This document shows, piece by piece, positions 16,525-26,417 of a stretch of DNA of 64,000 bases; the first letter of the stretch is position 1, and each line of letters starts with the position of its first letter. The translations under genes and the position numbers were made by a program. Source of the DNA: HTCC5015 sp051747425 (GTDB taxonomy: Bacteria; Pseudomonadota; Gammaproteobacteria; HTCC5015); the NCBI GenBank assembly GCA_051747425.1, contig JBNJGD010000006.1:1-64000 (forward strand), written 5' to 3'. The notes beneath the pieces are model-generated. The model saw nothing but the letters and a program-made list of their open reading frames with translations. It searched no databases and was not told the DNA's origin.

Positions 16525-17490
16525 ATGCAGTTTTCACCGTTTACGCCCCATCGCTGGATGCGCAATCGTCACATCCAGACGATCGTGCCCAGCAAGTTGC
16601 GGCGTCTGCCCGAGGTGCCCGTCAATCGCGTTCGCCTGGATCTCGACGACGGCGATTTTCTCGACCTCGATGTACTGCCCTCGGAACAGGGGCCGGTGGT
16701 CATTCTGATCCACGGACTCGAAGGGTCCAGTCAGTCGCAATACATTCAGGCCATGTTATGGCGTTTGCACCGCGCCCACTGGGCGGGCGTGGCGATGAAC
16801 CTGCGCGGATGCTCGGGGGAGCTCAACCGCACGGCGCGCAGTTACCACTCCGGTGAAACCGAAGACATTGGACGGGTGCTTAACTGGGTCAGCCAGCACT
16901 TTCCGGAGCGTCCGGTGGCACTGGTGGGCTATTCCCTTGGCGGCAGTATGACCCTCAACTGGCTGGCCAAACACGCCAACGACGATCGCATCAAAGCCGC
17001 CTGTGCCATCTCCGTGCCCTACGAGCTGGACCGCTGCGCCGATGTGATGGACCAGGGCTTTGCCAAGCTCTACCGCGAGCACTTTCTCAGCCAGCTCAAG
17101 GACAAGGTAGCCCGCAAGCGTGAGATCATCGAAGCCAGCGGTCACCGGGTCGATTTCGATGCGGTGGCCCGCGCGCGTTCATTCTGGGAGTTCGACGAAC
17201 ACGCCATCGCGCCGCTCCACGGTTTTGACGGCGCCCGCCACTACTACGAGGTCTGCAGCGCCCGGCCCAAGCTGGGGGATATCCGTCACCCGACCCTGCT
17301 GATCCACGCCCTGGACGACCCCTTTATGAGCCCCGAGGTCGCCCCCACTGCCGACGAACTGCCCGACCCAGTCCACGCCCTGGTGGTGGCGGAGGGCGGC
17401 CATATCGGCTTTATCCACCACGGCCAGCGGGGCGCCGACTTCGGCTGGCTGGACCGCCAGATCATGCGCTTTCTCGAAACCCAAATGAGC

Positions 17491-17493
<3 letters not shown>
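16525..17493 (+). CDS. YheT-family alpha/beta hydrolase
   Basis: 322 aa hydrolase of the YheT/ABHD1-3-like family. Motifs are the oxyanion loop ILIHGLEGSSQSQY, nucleophile S137 in GYSLGGS, acid D264 or D265 in ALDDPF and H293 in GGHIGF, giving a complete triad. The N-terminus PFTPHRWMRNRHIQTI is family-typical, which fixes the start at ATG 16525 with AGAAGG just upstream. Substrate unknown. The TAG stop (17491-17493) is also the first three bases of repeat island D. Confidence 0.9.
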
Positions 17494-18029
<536 letters not shown>

Positions 18030-18037
18030 AGACAAAG

Positions 18038-19057
18038 TCAGATGCTTTTGCGGTTGGCTTTGCGGTAGGCGCCGGGGGACATGCCGGACCAGCGTTTGAA
18101 GGCGTTGTTGAAGGTGGCCGGTTCGGAGAAGCTGAGGTTGGCGGAGATGGTCGCCATGTCCAGATCGGTTTCGATCAGGTAGCGGCGGGCGTGTTTGTAG
18201 AGCACCTGATCGCGCAGAGCCGCGTAGGTCACATTTTCGTCCTTGAGTCGACGCTGCAGCGTACGCGGCGTGGTGTTGAGCTTGTCGGCCACCTTCTGCA
18301 TGGAGAGCACCGAGTGACCGATGTGGTCCTCGATACAACGCACCACACGGGCCACCAGGTTGTCCTCCGAGGGCAGCTTGGAAAGCTCCGATAGCACCTT
18401 CTGGGAAGACAGCTTTCTGAACTCGGGGGAGGCGCTGGCCAGTTCGATGTCCAGCCACTGGCTGTCAAAGATCAGCTCGTTGCGCTTGGCACCGAAGTGC
18501 ACATGGGGCCCAAAGATCTTCTCGTACTGCTCGGCATTGGCCGGGCGCGGGTGGGTAAAGTGCACCTCGGCGTGATCGGGACCGCCGCTGAGAAGCAACT
18601 TGCTCAGGGAGATAAACGCCGAGAAAAACAGCTCGGCGTAGTAGGGCTTGGCCGCCAGGGACTCGCCGTCCTCGGGCTCAAACACCACCGCCGTGCGGCC
18701 ATTGCCGTGATCCATCAGCTGGAAATTCACATAGGGGTGAATGATGTCCTTGAACTGGGTGAAATCGTCGAAGGCCTCCCGCGGTGTCGACGAGGTCGCC
18801 ACCATGGAGCCCACGGCGCCCAGGGAATCAAAACGGATGTTCTGGCCGAGTTCGAGGAAGAAGCCATCCTCGCCATTGATGTCGCGATAGGCCTGCAGAA
18901 TACGGTCGACATCGCCGACGCTGAGCATCACCTTGGCGCGACTGATCTCGCGCATGTCGAGACCTGCCTGCTGGTACAGGGAGTCGAGGCTGACACCGTA
19001 TTTGGCGGCGAGCGCAATAAAGCTGGGCACTAGAGCCAGACCGGCAAATGGCTTCAT
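18038..19057 (-). CDS. AraC-family transcriptional regulator (arabinose-binding-like N-domain)
   Basis: 339 aa. An N-terminal ligand domain of the PF12625 type (about 10-190) precedes an AraC/XylS double helix-turn-helix at about 235-335: HSVLSMQKVADKLNTTPRTL, then LDMATISANLSFSEPATFNN and AFKRWSGMSPGAYR. This layout is shared by OruR- and ArgR-type regulators of catabolic genes. The effector is unknown. GGGGAGGAT lies directly before the ATG. No obvious target gene adjoins, since pnp upstream has its own terminator. Confidence 0.9.
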   Translation of the reverse strand: MKPFAGLALVPSFIALAAKYGVSLDSLYQQAGLDMREISRAKVMLSVGDVDRILQAYRDINGEDGFFLELGQNIRFDSLGAVGSMVATSSTPREAFDDFTQFKDIIHPYVNFQLMDHGNGRTAVVFEPEDGESLAAKPYYAELFFSAFISLSKLLLSGGPDHAEVHFTHPRPANAEQYEKIFGPHVHFGAKRNELIFDSQWLDIELASASPEFRKLSSQKVLSELSKLPSEDNLVARVVRCIEDHIGHSVLSMQKVADKLNTTPRTLQRRLKDENVTYAALRDQVLYKHARRYLIETDLDMATISANLSFSEPATFNNAFKRWSGMSPGAYRKANRKSI

Positions 19058-19212
19058 ATCCTCCCCTTGGCGTGGTGTCTAATCGTGCGAAAAATGAGAA
19101 TTCGCGACAGGGTTCAAGTAAACGGTGTAACGGCTTTAAATGCAAGCCTTTAGCGCCGTAAAAACCGGGGCAATTGTCATGAAACCGAACAAAATGCGAT
19201 GACCTCAAACAC

Positions 19213-19236
19213 AAAAAAGGGGAGCCGCAGCTCCCC
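19213..19236 (-). terminator. Intrinsic terminator of pnp
   Basis: GGGGAGC-CGCA-GCTCCCC stem-loop (19219-19236). On the minus strand it is followed by six T (19213-19218). It lies 23 bp after the pnp stop codon. Confidence 0.88.
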
Positions 19237-19258
19237 TCTTCTGTCGTGGGCGCGAAGC

Positions 19259-21349
19259 TTACTCTTCGCTGACCGCCTTGATGCTCAGGCGCACGCGCCC
19301 CTGACGGTCTACCTCGAGTACCTTGACCCGTACTTCGTCGCCCTCGGAAAGGTGATCGGCCACCTTCTCGACGCGATCGGCAGAGATCTGTGAGATGTGA
19401 ACCAGACCGTCCTTGCCCGGCAAGATGTTGACGAAGGCACCGAAGTCTTTCAGGCCCACTACCTTGCCCTCGTAGATCTTGCCCACTTCGATATCGGCGG
19501 TGAGCTCCTCGATGATCTTGCGAGCCTGCTCGCCGTCCTCGGCGCGAACCGAGGCGATCTTGATGGTGCCATCGTCCTCGATATCGACACTGGCGCCGGT
19601 CTCTTCGGTAATGCCGCGGATGGTGGAACCACCCTTGCCGATGACATCGCCGATCTTGTCCGGGTGGATCTTGATAGTGATGTAGCGCGGTGCGTGCTCG
19701 GAGAGCTCCTCGCGGGGCTTGTCCAGCACCTTGGCCATCTCGCCGAGAATGTGCAGGCGACCGGCCTTGGCCTCTTCGAGTGCCTGGGACATGATCTCGC
19801 GGGTGATGCCCTGGATTTTGATGTCCATCTGCAATGCGGTTACACCGTCTTCGGTGCCGGCCACCTTGAAGTCCATATCGCCGAGGTGGTCCTCGTCGCC
19901 GAGGATGTCGGTGAGCACGGCAAACTCGTCACCCTCCTTGATCAGGCCCATGGCGATACCCGCCACCGGTGCCTTGAGCGGTACACCGGCGTCCATCATG
20001 GACAGGCTGGCGCCACACACCGAAGCCATGGAGCTGGATCCGTTGGACTCGGTAATCTCCGACACGGTGCGGATGGTGTAGGGAAAGTCCTCGCTCTTGG
20101 GCATCATCGCCTGAACGCCGCGCTTGGCCAGTTTGCCGTGGCCGATTTCCCGGCGCTTGGGCGAGCCGACAAAGCCGGTTTCACCCACGCAGTAGGGAGG
20201 GAAGTTGTAGTGGAACAGGAAGTTCTCGCGGTAGTCACCGCTGAGCTCGTCGATGAACTGGGCATCGCGCTCGGTGCCCAGAGTGGTCACCACCAGGGCC
20301 TGGGTTTCACCGCGGGTGAACAGGGCCGAACCGTGGGTGCGGGGCAGCACGCCGGTGCGCACGCTGATGGGGCGAACCGTACGCGTGTCGCGACCGTCGA
20401 TGCGCTTCTCGCCGGCCAGGATGCGGCTGCGAACAATGTTCTTTTCCAGCTTGGCGAAGATCGACTTGATCTCGCCGGCGTCGGGGCCATCCTCGCCCTC
20501 TTCCGCCGCCAGCTTTTCCACCGCAGCATCGCGGATCTCGCCGATGCGCTGGTAGCGCTCCATCTTGTCGGCAATGGTATAGGCCTCGCCGAGTTCCTGC
20601 TGAACTTCGGCGGCGACCGCCTGCTCGAGCTCGACATTGGGCTGGACTTCCTCAAAGGGCCAGCGCTCGTTGCCGGCCTCGGCGACCAGGCCTTCAATGG
20701 CTTCGATCACCACCTGCATCTGCTCGTGGCCGAACATGACCGCGCCCAGCATGGCTTCCTCGCTCAGGCAGTTGGCCTCGGACTCCACCATCAACACGGC
20801 GTCGCGGGTGCCGGCGACGGTGAGGTGAAGGTCGGAAGTTTCCAGATCGGTCTTGCTCGGGTTGAGCAGGTAGTCGCCATCGCGGTAGCCCACCTGGGCG
20901 GCGCCGATGGGGCCGTCAAAGGGGATGCCGGAAATCGACAGCGCCGCCGAGGTGCCGATCATGGCGGGAATCTCGGGATCGACTTCGGGATTCAGGCTGA
21001 TCACCGTGGCGATGATCTGGACTTCGTTCATAAAGCCCTTGGGAAACAGCGGGCGAATCGGGCGGTCGATCAGGCGACAGGTCAGTGTCTCCTTCTCGCT
21101 GGGGCGCCCCTCGCGCTTGAAGAAGCTGCCCGGGATCTTGCCCGCGGCGTAGGTCTTTTCCTGATAGTTCACAGTCAGGGGGAAGAAGGGGCGACCGGGG
21201 TCGGCCTCTTTCTGGCCGGTGGCCGTCACCAGCACCACGGTGCCGTCCATGTCGACGATTACCGATCCCGTGGCCTGGCGGGCCACCTCGCCGGTTTCCA
21301 GTGTGACGGGCAGGCCGCCGAATTCAAATTGCTTCTTGATTGCAGTCAT
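19259..21349 (-). CDS. pnp: Polyribonucleotide nucleotidyltransferase (PNPase)
   Basis: 3'-5' phosphorolytic exoribonuclease and degradosome component, 696 aa. Two RNase PH domains flank an alpha-helical linker. The second has FFLFHYNFPPY-like sequence (ENFLFHYNFPPYCVGE) and SSSMASVCGASLSMMDAG. A KH domain with IGKGGSTIRGITEETGA (about 555-615) and an S1 domain (KIYEGKVVGLKDFGAFVNI, about 620-690) follow. Full length. Downstream of rpsO, as is conserved. The leader carries a long hairpin at 21384-21441 where autoregulation through RNase III would be expected. Confidence 0.98.
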   Translation of the reverse strand: MTAIKKQFEFGGLPVTLETGEVARQATGSVIVDMDGTVVLVTATGQKEADPGRPFFPLTVNYQEKTYAAGKIPGSFFKREGRPSEKETLTCRLIDRPIRPLFPKGFMNEVQIIATVISLNPEVDPEIPAMIGTSAALSISGIPFDGPIGAAQVGYRDGDYLLNPSKTDLETSDLHLTVAGTRDAVLMVESEANCLSEEAMLGAVMFGHEQMQVVIEAIEGLVAEAGNERWPFEEVQPNVELEQAVAAEVQQELGEAYTIADKMERYQRIGEIRDAAVEKLAAEEGEDGPDAGEIKSIFAKLEKNIVRSRILAGEKRIDGRDTRTVRPISVRTGVLPRTHGSALFTRGETQALVVTTLGTERDAQFIDELSGDYRENFLFHYNFPPYCVGETGFVGSPKRREIGHGKLAKRGVQAMMPKSEDFPYTIRTVSEITESNGSSSMASVCGASLSMMDAGVPLKAPVAGIAMGLIKEGDEFAVLTDILGDEDHLGDMDFKVAGTEDGVTALQMDIKIQGITREIMSQALEEAKAGRLHILGEMAKVLDKPREELSEHAPRYITIKIHPDKIGDVIGKGGSTIRGITEETGASVDIEDDGTIKIASVRAEDGEQARKIIEELTADIEVGKIYEGKVVGLKDFGAFVNILPGKDGLVHISQISADRVEKVADHLSEGDEVRVKVLEVDRQGRVRLSIKAVSEE

Positions 21350-21383
21350 CGTTTTTCCTGTGTTGTTGCATAGCGAGGCTCGG

Positions 21384-21441
21384 AAAAACTCTGATATGGC
21401 GTCTCATTGGCGTTGCCGGAAACATCAGATCAGAGCTTTTT
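21384..21441 (-). promoter_or_regulatory. pnp leader stem-loop (putative RNase III/PNPase autoregulation site)
   Basis: On the minus strand, AAAAAGCTCTGAT pairs with ATCAGAGTTTTT across a roughly 33-nt loop, giving 12 bp with one bulged G. It sits between the rpsO terminator and the pnp start codon. In E. coli the pnp leader hairpin is cut by RNase III and then used by PNPase to repress its own translation. The position here suggests the same role, but the sequence itself shows only the hairpin. Confidence 0.55.
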
Positions 21442-21522
21442 CGTTGCCCCGGGTTTACCCTGGGGAATGTCTTTTTCACTCCCCTCTTGTCGGCGGCATT
21501 TTTGCATAACTGCCACCCATGT

Positions 21523-21550
21523 AAAAACCGCGCCATCGGGCGCGGTTTTT
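21523..21550 (-). terminator. Intrinsic terminator between rpsO and pnp
   Basis: AAAAACCGCGCC-ATCG-GGCGCGGTTTTT, a 12-bp perfect stem with A and T runs on both sides. It lies 11 bp after the rpsO stop and should partly terminate rpsO transcripts before pnp. Confidence 0.9.
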
Positions 21551-21561
21551 AATCTTTCGTT

Positions 21562-21828
21562 TTAGCGGCGCAGGCCGAGGCGCTTGATCAGTTCCTGATA
21601 GCGACCGGCGTCTTTGCCCTTGAGGTAGTCGAGCAGTTTGCGGCGCTGGTTCACCATGCGCAGCAGGCCACGACGCGAGTGGTGGTCGTGCTTGTGCTCG
21701 GCAAAGTGATCAGTCAGATTCTTGATGTTGCGAGTGAGCAGGGCTACCTGCACTTCGGGTGAGCCGGAATCGTTCTCGGCGCGACCAAATTCCTTGAGGA
21801 TTTCGGCCTTTTCTTCAGTAGAAAGCAT
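21562..21828 (-). CDS. rpsO: 30S ribosomal protein S15
   Basis: 88 aa, the usual length for S15, an early-binding protein of the 30S platform. Diagnostic sequence: GSPEVQVALLTRNIKNLTDH and HHSRRGLLRMVNQRRKLLDY. The ATG at 21828 opens MLSTEEKAEI with GGAG 8 nt upstream. A longer in-frame extension has no family support. Truncated neighbourhood: truB, normally directly upstream, is 4.6 kb away beyond the RND efflux genes. Confidence 0.98.
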   Translation of the reverse strand: MLSTEEKAEILKEFGRAENDSGSPEVQVALLTRNIKNLTDHFAEHKHDHHSRRGLLRMVNQRRKLLDYLKGKDAGRYQELIKRLGLRR

Positions 21829-22021
21829 TTTTAAACTCCGTAGTTTTATCAATGCAAAAATATTTCCCCGTACCGGCAACGGATCCAGTGACGGGGCAGC
21901 GGGCGCGCATTGTAGCACGGCAAAACTGGCGCAGACCAGCTAAAATGGCCCTTTCAGAACCGCTGTCATTTGTTATCGAGTCGTCCTTGCGCCAGAGGCG
22001 GAAAACGGGTAATCAGAAGCA

Positions 22022-25000
22022 ATGGAAAAGTGGATACGCAAAGCGCTCGGCGGCGGCATTCCTGTCGGCGTCCTCGTCCTCTCGCTGGCTTTCGGCCTGC
22101 TGGCACTGTATTTAACTCCGCGGGAGGAAGAGCCCCAGATTGTCGTCCCCATGGTCGATGTCCTGATCGAGGCGCCGGGCTTGTCGGCGCGCCAGGTCGA
22201 GCGCCAGGTGACCACGCCGGCGGAAAAACTGCTGGCCCAGATCAAGGGCGTCGAGCATGTCTACTCCACCACCCGGGCCGGAGCCAGCGCCATTACCCTG
22301 CGCTACTATGTCGGCGAGAGCCGCGAAGACGCCATTCTCAACACCTACAACAAGCTCTATTCCAACCAGCACGCGGTACCCGATGTAGTCACTCAGTGGC
22401 GCGTCAATCCGGTGGAAGTGGACGACATTCCCATCGTCGTACTCGGTCTCTACAGTCGCGACCCGGAGCGCTACAGCGAATACCAGCTGCGCCGAATTGC
22501 CGACGAGATGAGCATCTATCTTCAGGGCATCGAAAACAGCAACCAGGTCCAGGTCGTCGGCGGGCCACAGCGCACCGTCCAGGTGTTGTTTGACCCCCAG
22601 TCCCTGAGCGCCCGCCAGAGCACGGTGAGCGACATTCTCTCGGCCATCCAGCGCTCCAACCAGCTCAGCCAGGCCGGCTACCTCAGCTTCAACAACCGGG
22701 CACTGGTCATGGAGAGCGGCGACTACCTGCGCACCGTGAAGGAACTCGAGAGCCTGCCCGTCAATGTGATCGACGGCGAGCCGGTGCTACTCGGCGATGT
22801 CGCGACCATTGAGGACGGCCCGGAGCCCGCCAAGCACTACAGCTGGCTGCAGTTCAAGGGCGAATCCCAAGAGCAGCTCCCCATGGTGGCGGTCAGCATC
22901 GCCAAGAAGCGCGGCAGCAACGCCGTTTCGGTGGCCAATGATGTCCACCAGCTCAGCCGCAAACTGCGCGAGGAAGTCCTACCCGAGGGCGTGGGCATCG
23001 AGGTGCTCCGGGACTACGGCGCTACCGCCAATGAAAAGGTCAACAACCTCAGCGCCAGCCTGCTGTTTGCCATCTTTACCGTGGTGGTCTTTATCTCGCT
23101 GTTCCTCGGCTGGCGCCACGCCCTGGTCGTGGGTCTGGCGGTGCCCGTCAGCTACGGCATCACTCTGGCCCTGGACATGGCCTTTGGCTACACCATCAAC
23201 CGGGTCACCCTGTTCGCCCTGATCCTCTCCCTGGGCCTGCTGGTGGACGACCCGATTACCGGGGTGGACAACATAGAGCGCCTGCTCAGACAGCGATCCA
23301 ATAAAGTAACGGACCCAATTGTCGAGGCCATCAGCGAAATCAAGCGACCGCTGATCATGTCTACGGTGACCATTATTCTGGCCTTCGTGCCACTGGCCTT
23401 TATCACCGGCATGATGGGGCCCTACATGGCGCCCATGGCCTTCAATGTGCCGGTCAGCGTGATCAGCTCCACCCTGGTGGCCTTCTTTGTCACCCCCTGG
23501 CTGGCCAGCAAGGCCCTGAATCGCCAGGTGGCCCGGGAGCGCAAGGAAGATGAGGACAAAGCCGGGTTCTTTATGGGCCTCTACCAGAAGGTGCTGGGGT
23601 TCTTTATCAAGGATCGCCGCCACGCCCTGCTGCTGGTGGGCATCATGGTGGCTCTGTTCGCCATCACGGCCGCCCTGCCCCTTTTCCGCCTGGTGCCGCT
23701 GAAACTGTTGCCCTACGACAACAAGAACGAGTTTCAGGTGGTCATCGACATGCCCGAATCCGCCAGCCTGGAGGCCACCGCCGCCATGGCCCAGAAGGCC
23801 ACCGGGGAAGTACTCAAGCTCAACGAAGTGGATTCGGTTGCCGCCTTTGTCGGCGCGCCCTCCCCCATCGACTTCAACGGTATGGTCCGCCGTTACTATC
23901 AGCGCGAGGCCCCGTGGTTCGCCGATTTGCGCGTCCAGCTGATCGACAAGACACAGCGCAGCCACCAGTCCCACCAGATTGTCCTGCGCTTGCGGGAACA
24001 GCTCCAGCCACTCATCGATGACGGCGTACAGCTCAAGGTCGTGGAAGTACCGCCGGGGCCACCGGTGCTCAGCACTCTGGTGGCCGAAGTCTACGGCGAC
24101 CACTACAGCACACCGAAAGACCTTCAGCGGGCGGCCCGCACCCTGGCCGAACGACTGCGCCAGGAGCCCTTTGTCTACGATGTCGACACCGGCATCGAAC
24201 AGGGGCAGCAGCGCCTGCGCTTTGTCACCGACAAGCAAAAGGCCGCCCTCTCCGGTGTGGCCACCGCCGACATCAACCAACTGCTGCGCGCCGCCAATCA
24301 GGGTATGACCGCCGCCTGGATGCCCGAGGAGCGCGAGGCCAATCCACTGCCCATCCGCTTGCGACTGCCGCAGGAAGCGCGCACCGCCCCCGAAGATTTC
24401 CTCTCGCTGCAGTTGCGCGGCCAGGCGGGGGTCGTTCGACAGCGCACCGATCAGGGCCTGGATATCGCCGCGCGTCCGCTGGTGTCCCTGGGCGAACTGG
24501 GGCAGTTTGAGACCAGCGACTACGACCACAGCATCCAGCACAAAGACCTCAAGCCGGTGGTCTATGTCAGCGCCGAACTCTCCGGGCGCACCCCGGCGGA
24601 AGTGATTGCCGATGTCAGCGCCGATCGCGACAGCGACCCCCGGGAAGCCAGTCACTGGAGCGAGCGAACCTTCTTTGGCAACGGCTCGGGACTGCCCTGG
24701 TCGGTGGCCGAAGACATTCAGGTCAGCTGGACCGGCGAGGGCGAGTGGAAGATCACCGTGGATGTCTTCCGCGACATGGGCCTGGCCTTTCTCTTTGCCC
24801 TGACGGCCATTTTCTTTGTCATGCGCTGGCAGATCGGCTCCAGCGTGCTGACCCTGATCATCATGTCGTCGATCCCCCTCACCGTGATTGGCATCATGCC
24901 CGGCTTCTGGTTGCTCAACCTGATTGGCGAGCGCACGGTGGCCGGCGCCCCCGACCCGGTGCTGTTCACCGCCACCGCCATGATCGGCATGATCGCCCTG

Positions 25001-25300
25001 GCCGGTATTGTCGTGCGCAATTCCCTGATTCTGATTGAGTTTATTGAAATTGCCTGCGCCGAGGGCAAAAGCGTGAGAGAGTCGGTCATGAACGCCGGCC
25101 TGGTGCGTATGCGCCCGGTGCTACTCACCGCCGCCACCACCATGCTGGGCAATCTGGTCATCACCCTCGATCCGGTCTTCAAGGGACTGGCGCTGGCCAT
25201 CATATTTGGCATCGTCGCCTCTACCCTGTTCACCCTTCTGGTGGTACCCACGGTGTACTACCTGCTCTACGAGCGCAAAAACAAGGAGCCATCCGCATGA
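22022..25300 (+). CDS. RND efflux permease (AcrB/HAE-like)
   Basis: Inner-membrane proton-driven RND permease, 1092 aa, about the usual size. It has TM1 near the N-terminus and two large periplasmic loops, with TM2-6 around 340-480 and TM8-12 around 920-1080. The proton-relay aspartate pair is present in TM4 (LGLLVDDPITGVDN). The C-terminal half has the family's GIMPGFWLLN and MIGMIALAGIVVRN. Substrate cannot be read from sequence. The stop overlaps the adaptor start (ATGA, 25297-25300). Permease-before-adaptor order is less common than the reverse. No outer-membrane channel gene adjoins. Confidence 0.93.
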   Translation: MEKWIRKALGGGIPVGVLVLSLAFGLLALYLTPREEEPQIVVPMVDVLIEAPGLSARQVERQVTTPAEKLLAQIKGVEHVYSTTRAGASAITLRYYVGESREDAILNTYNKLYSNQHAVPDVVTQWRVNPVEVDDIPIVVLGLYSRDPERYSEYQLRRIADEMSIYLQGIENSNQVQVVGGPQRTVQVLFDPQSLSARQSTVSDILSAIQRSNQLSQAGYLSFNNRALVMESGDYLRTVKELESLPVNVIDGEPVLLGDVATIEDGPEPAKHYSWLQFKGESQEQLPMVAVSIAKKRGSNAVSVANDVHQLSRKLREEVLPEGVGIEVLRDYGATANEKVNNLSASLLFAIFTVVVFISLFLGWRHALVVGLAVPVSYGITLALDMAFGYTINRVTLFALILSLGLLVDDPITGVDNIERLLRQRSNKVTDPIVEAISEIKRPLIMSTVTIILAFVPLAFITGMMGPYMAPMAFNVPVSVISSTLVAFFVTPWLASKALNRQVARERKEDEDKAGFFMGLYQKVLGFFIKDRRHALLLVGIMVALFAITAALPLFRLVPLKLLPYDNKNEFQVVIDMPESASLEATAAMAQKATGEVLKLNEVDSVAAFVGAPSPIDFNGMVRRYYQREAPWFADLRVQLIDKTQRSHQSHQIVLRLREQLQPLIDDGVQLKVVEVPPGPPVLSTLVAEVYGDHYSTPKDLQRAARTLAERLRQEPFVYDVDTGIEQGQQRLRFVTDKQKAALSGVATADINQLLRAANQGMTAAWMPEEREANPLPIRLRLPQEARTAPEDFLSLQLRGQAGVVRQRTDQGLDIAARPLVSLGELGQFETSDYDHSIQHKDLKPVVYVSAELSGRTPAEVIADVSADRDSDPREASHWSERTFFGNGSGLPWSVAEDIQVSWTGEGEWKITVDVFRDMGLAFLFALTAIFFVMRWQIGSSVLTLIIMSSIPLTVIGIMPGFWLLNLIGERTVAGAPDPVLFTATAMIGMIALAGIVVRNSLILIEFIEIACAEGKSVRESVMNAGLVRMRPVLLTAATTMLGNLVITLDPVFKGLALAIIFGIVASTLFTLLVVPTVYYLLYERKNKEPSA

Positions 25301-26394
25301 AAGGCGCAAAAGTGTTCATCGCCATCGCCCTGCTGATCCTGGCCGTGGCCTGGCTGGCCGGACTTTTTACCAGTAAAACGGCTCCCGGACAGAGCGACGA
25401 AGAAACCCGTATTCCCGTCGACACCCTGACACTTGAGCGGGAGGAAAGCACCCGCTACGAGGAAGTGCCGGCCACAATCAACGCCCGGGAAACCACCCTG
25501 ATCGCCGCCCGCATTATGGCCCGCATTGAAAAGATGGCCGTCGACAGCGGCGACCGGGTCCAGCGCGGCGATCTGCTGGTCAGCCTGGAGCAGGACGATC
25601 TGCAATCGCGAGTGGCCCAGGCCGAATCGCAACAGGCCTCCATCCAGGCCAACCTCACCGAGGCGGAGCAAAACCTGCAGCGCACGCGCGAGCTGACCGA
25701 GCGCGGCGCCCTCGCCCGGGCCGACCTGGACCGGGCCCAGGCCCGGCGGGACAGCCTGGCGGCCCAGCTAAAACAGGCCGGTCAGCAAATAGAGGAAGCC
25801 CGCTCGGCGCTGAGCTACAGCGAGATTCGCGCGCCCATCGACGGTCGCGTGGTCGAGCGCTTTGCCGAGCCCGGTGACACCACCCAGCCCGGCCAGCGGT
25901 TGCTCTCGATCTACAACCCGCAAACCCTGCGGGTAGAGGCCAATGTACGCGAGTCTCTGGCCCTGACCCTGACCGACCAGGAAGTGATTCGCGTTCATGT
26001 GCCGGCGGTAAACCGCTCGTTTGACAGCCACCTGGAGGAAATTACGCCGGCCAGCAACCCGGGATCGCGCACCTTTTTGATCAAGAGTGCCCTGATCGAA
26101 CAGGATCGACTGATGCCCGGTATGTTTGCCCGCCTGCAGGTGCCCGCGGGCAGTGAACAAGCGCTGTGGCTTCCCGAGCGCTACATGGCTCACCTGGGTC
26201 AACTGACAGTGGCCTGGGTCTATCGCGAGAACGAGGGGCTGGAGCGCAGAATTCTGAGGCTGGGGCGACGCAACGGCGAGCGCCGGGAAGTGCTGGCCGG
26301 TCTCAGCGCCGGCGAGACCGTAGTGCCGCCCCCGGTGGGCGGGGAGCAACGGACGGAAAACGCCCGCGAGGGAGACCCGGCGACGGGCGAATAA
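25297..26394 (+). CDS. RND periplasmic adaptor (membrane fusion protein)
   Basis: 365 aa HlyD/AcrA-like adaptor that links an RND permease to an outer-membrane channel. It has an N-terminal membrane anchor (residues 5-25) without lipobox cysteine, and a barrel-sandwich half-motif MARIEKMAVDSGDRVQRGDL. A coiled coil (about 105-165) follows, then the second lipoyl half RAPIDGRVVERFAEPGDTT and a beta-barrel/membrane-proximal region. Translationally coupled to the permease by ATGA. The end is close to the convergent truB stop (23 bp gap). Confidence 0.92.
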   Translation: MKGAKVFIAIALLILAVAWLAGLFTSKTAPGQSDEETRIPVDTLTLEREESTRYEEVPATINARETTLIAARIMARIEKMAVDSGDRVQRGDLLVSLEQDDLQSRVAQAESQQASIQANLTEAEQNLQRTRELTERGALARADLDRAQARRDSLAAQLKQAGQQIEEARSALSYSEIRAPIDGRVVERFAEPGDTTQPGQRLLSIYNPQTLRVEANVRESLALTLTDQEVIRVHVPAVNRSFDSHLEEITPASNPGSRTFLIKSALIEQDRLMPGMFARLQVPAGSEQALWLPERYMAHLGQLTVAWVYRENEGLERRILRLGRRNGERREVLAGLSAGETVVPPPVGGEQRTENAREGDPATGE

Positions 26395-26417
26395 ACCCTG
26401 CCGACCACCGGAAGGGG

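Noticed and set aside
19397..21373. A 658-codon open frame on the plus strand opposite pnp
   Set aside because: Exact antisense of pnp; its His/Gly/Ala/Leu-rich translation has no domain and arises from the GC-biased third positions of the real gene.
22979..24655. A 558-codon minus-strand frame opposite the RND permease
   Set aside because: Antisense shadow with low-complexity composition; the RND gene on the other strand is complete.
25297..26394. RND adaptor as an AcrA-like lipoprotein
   Set aside because: No lipobox cysteine in the N-terminal hydrophobic segment; treated as a membrane-anchored adaptor.
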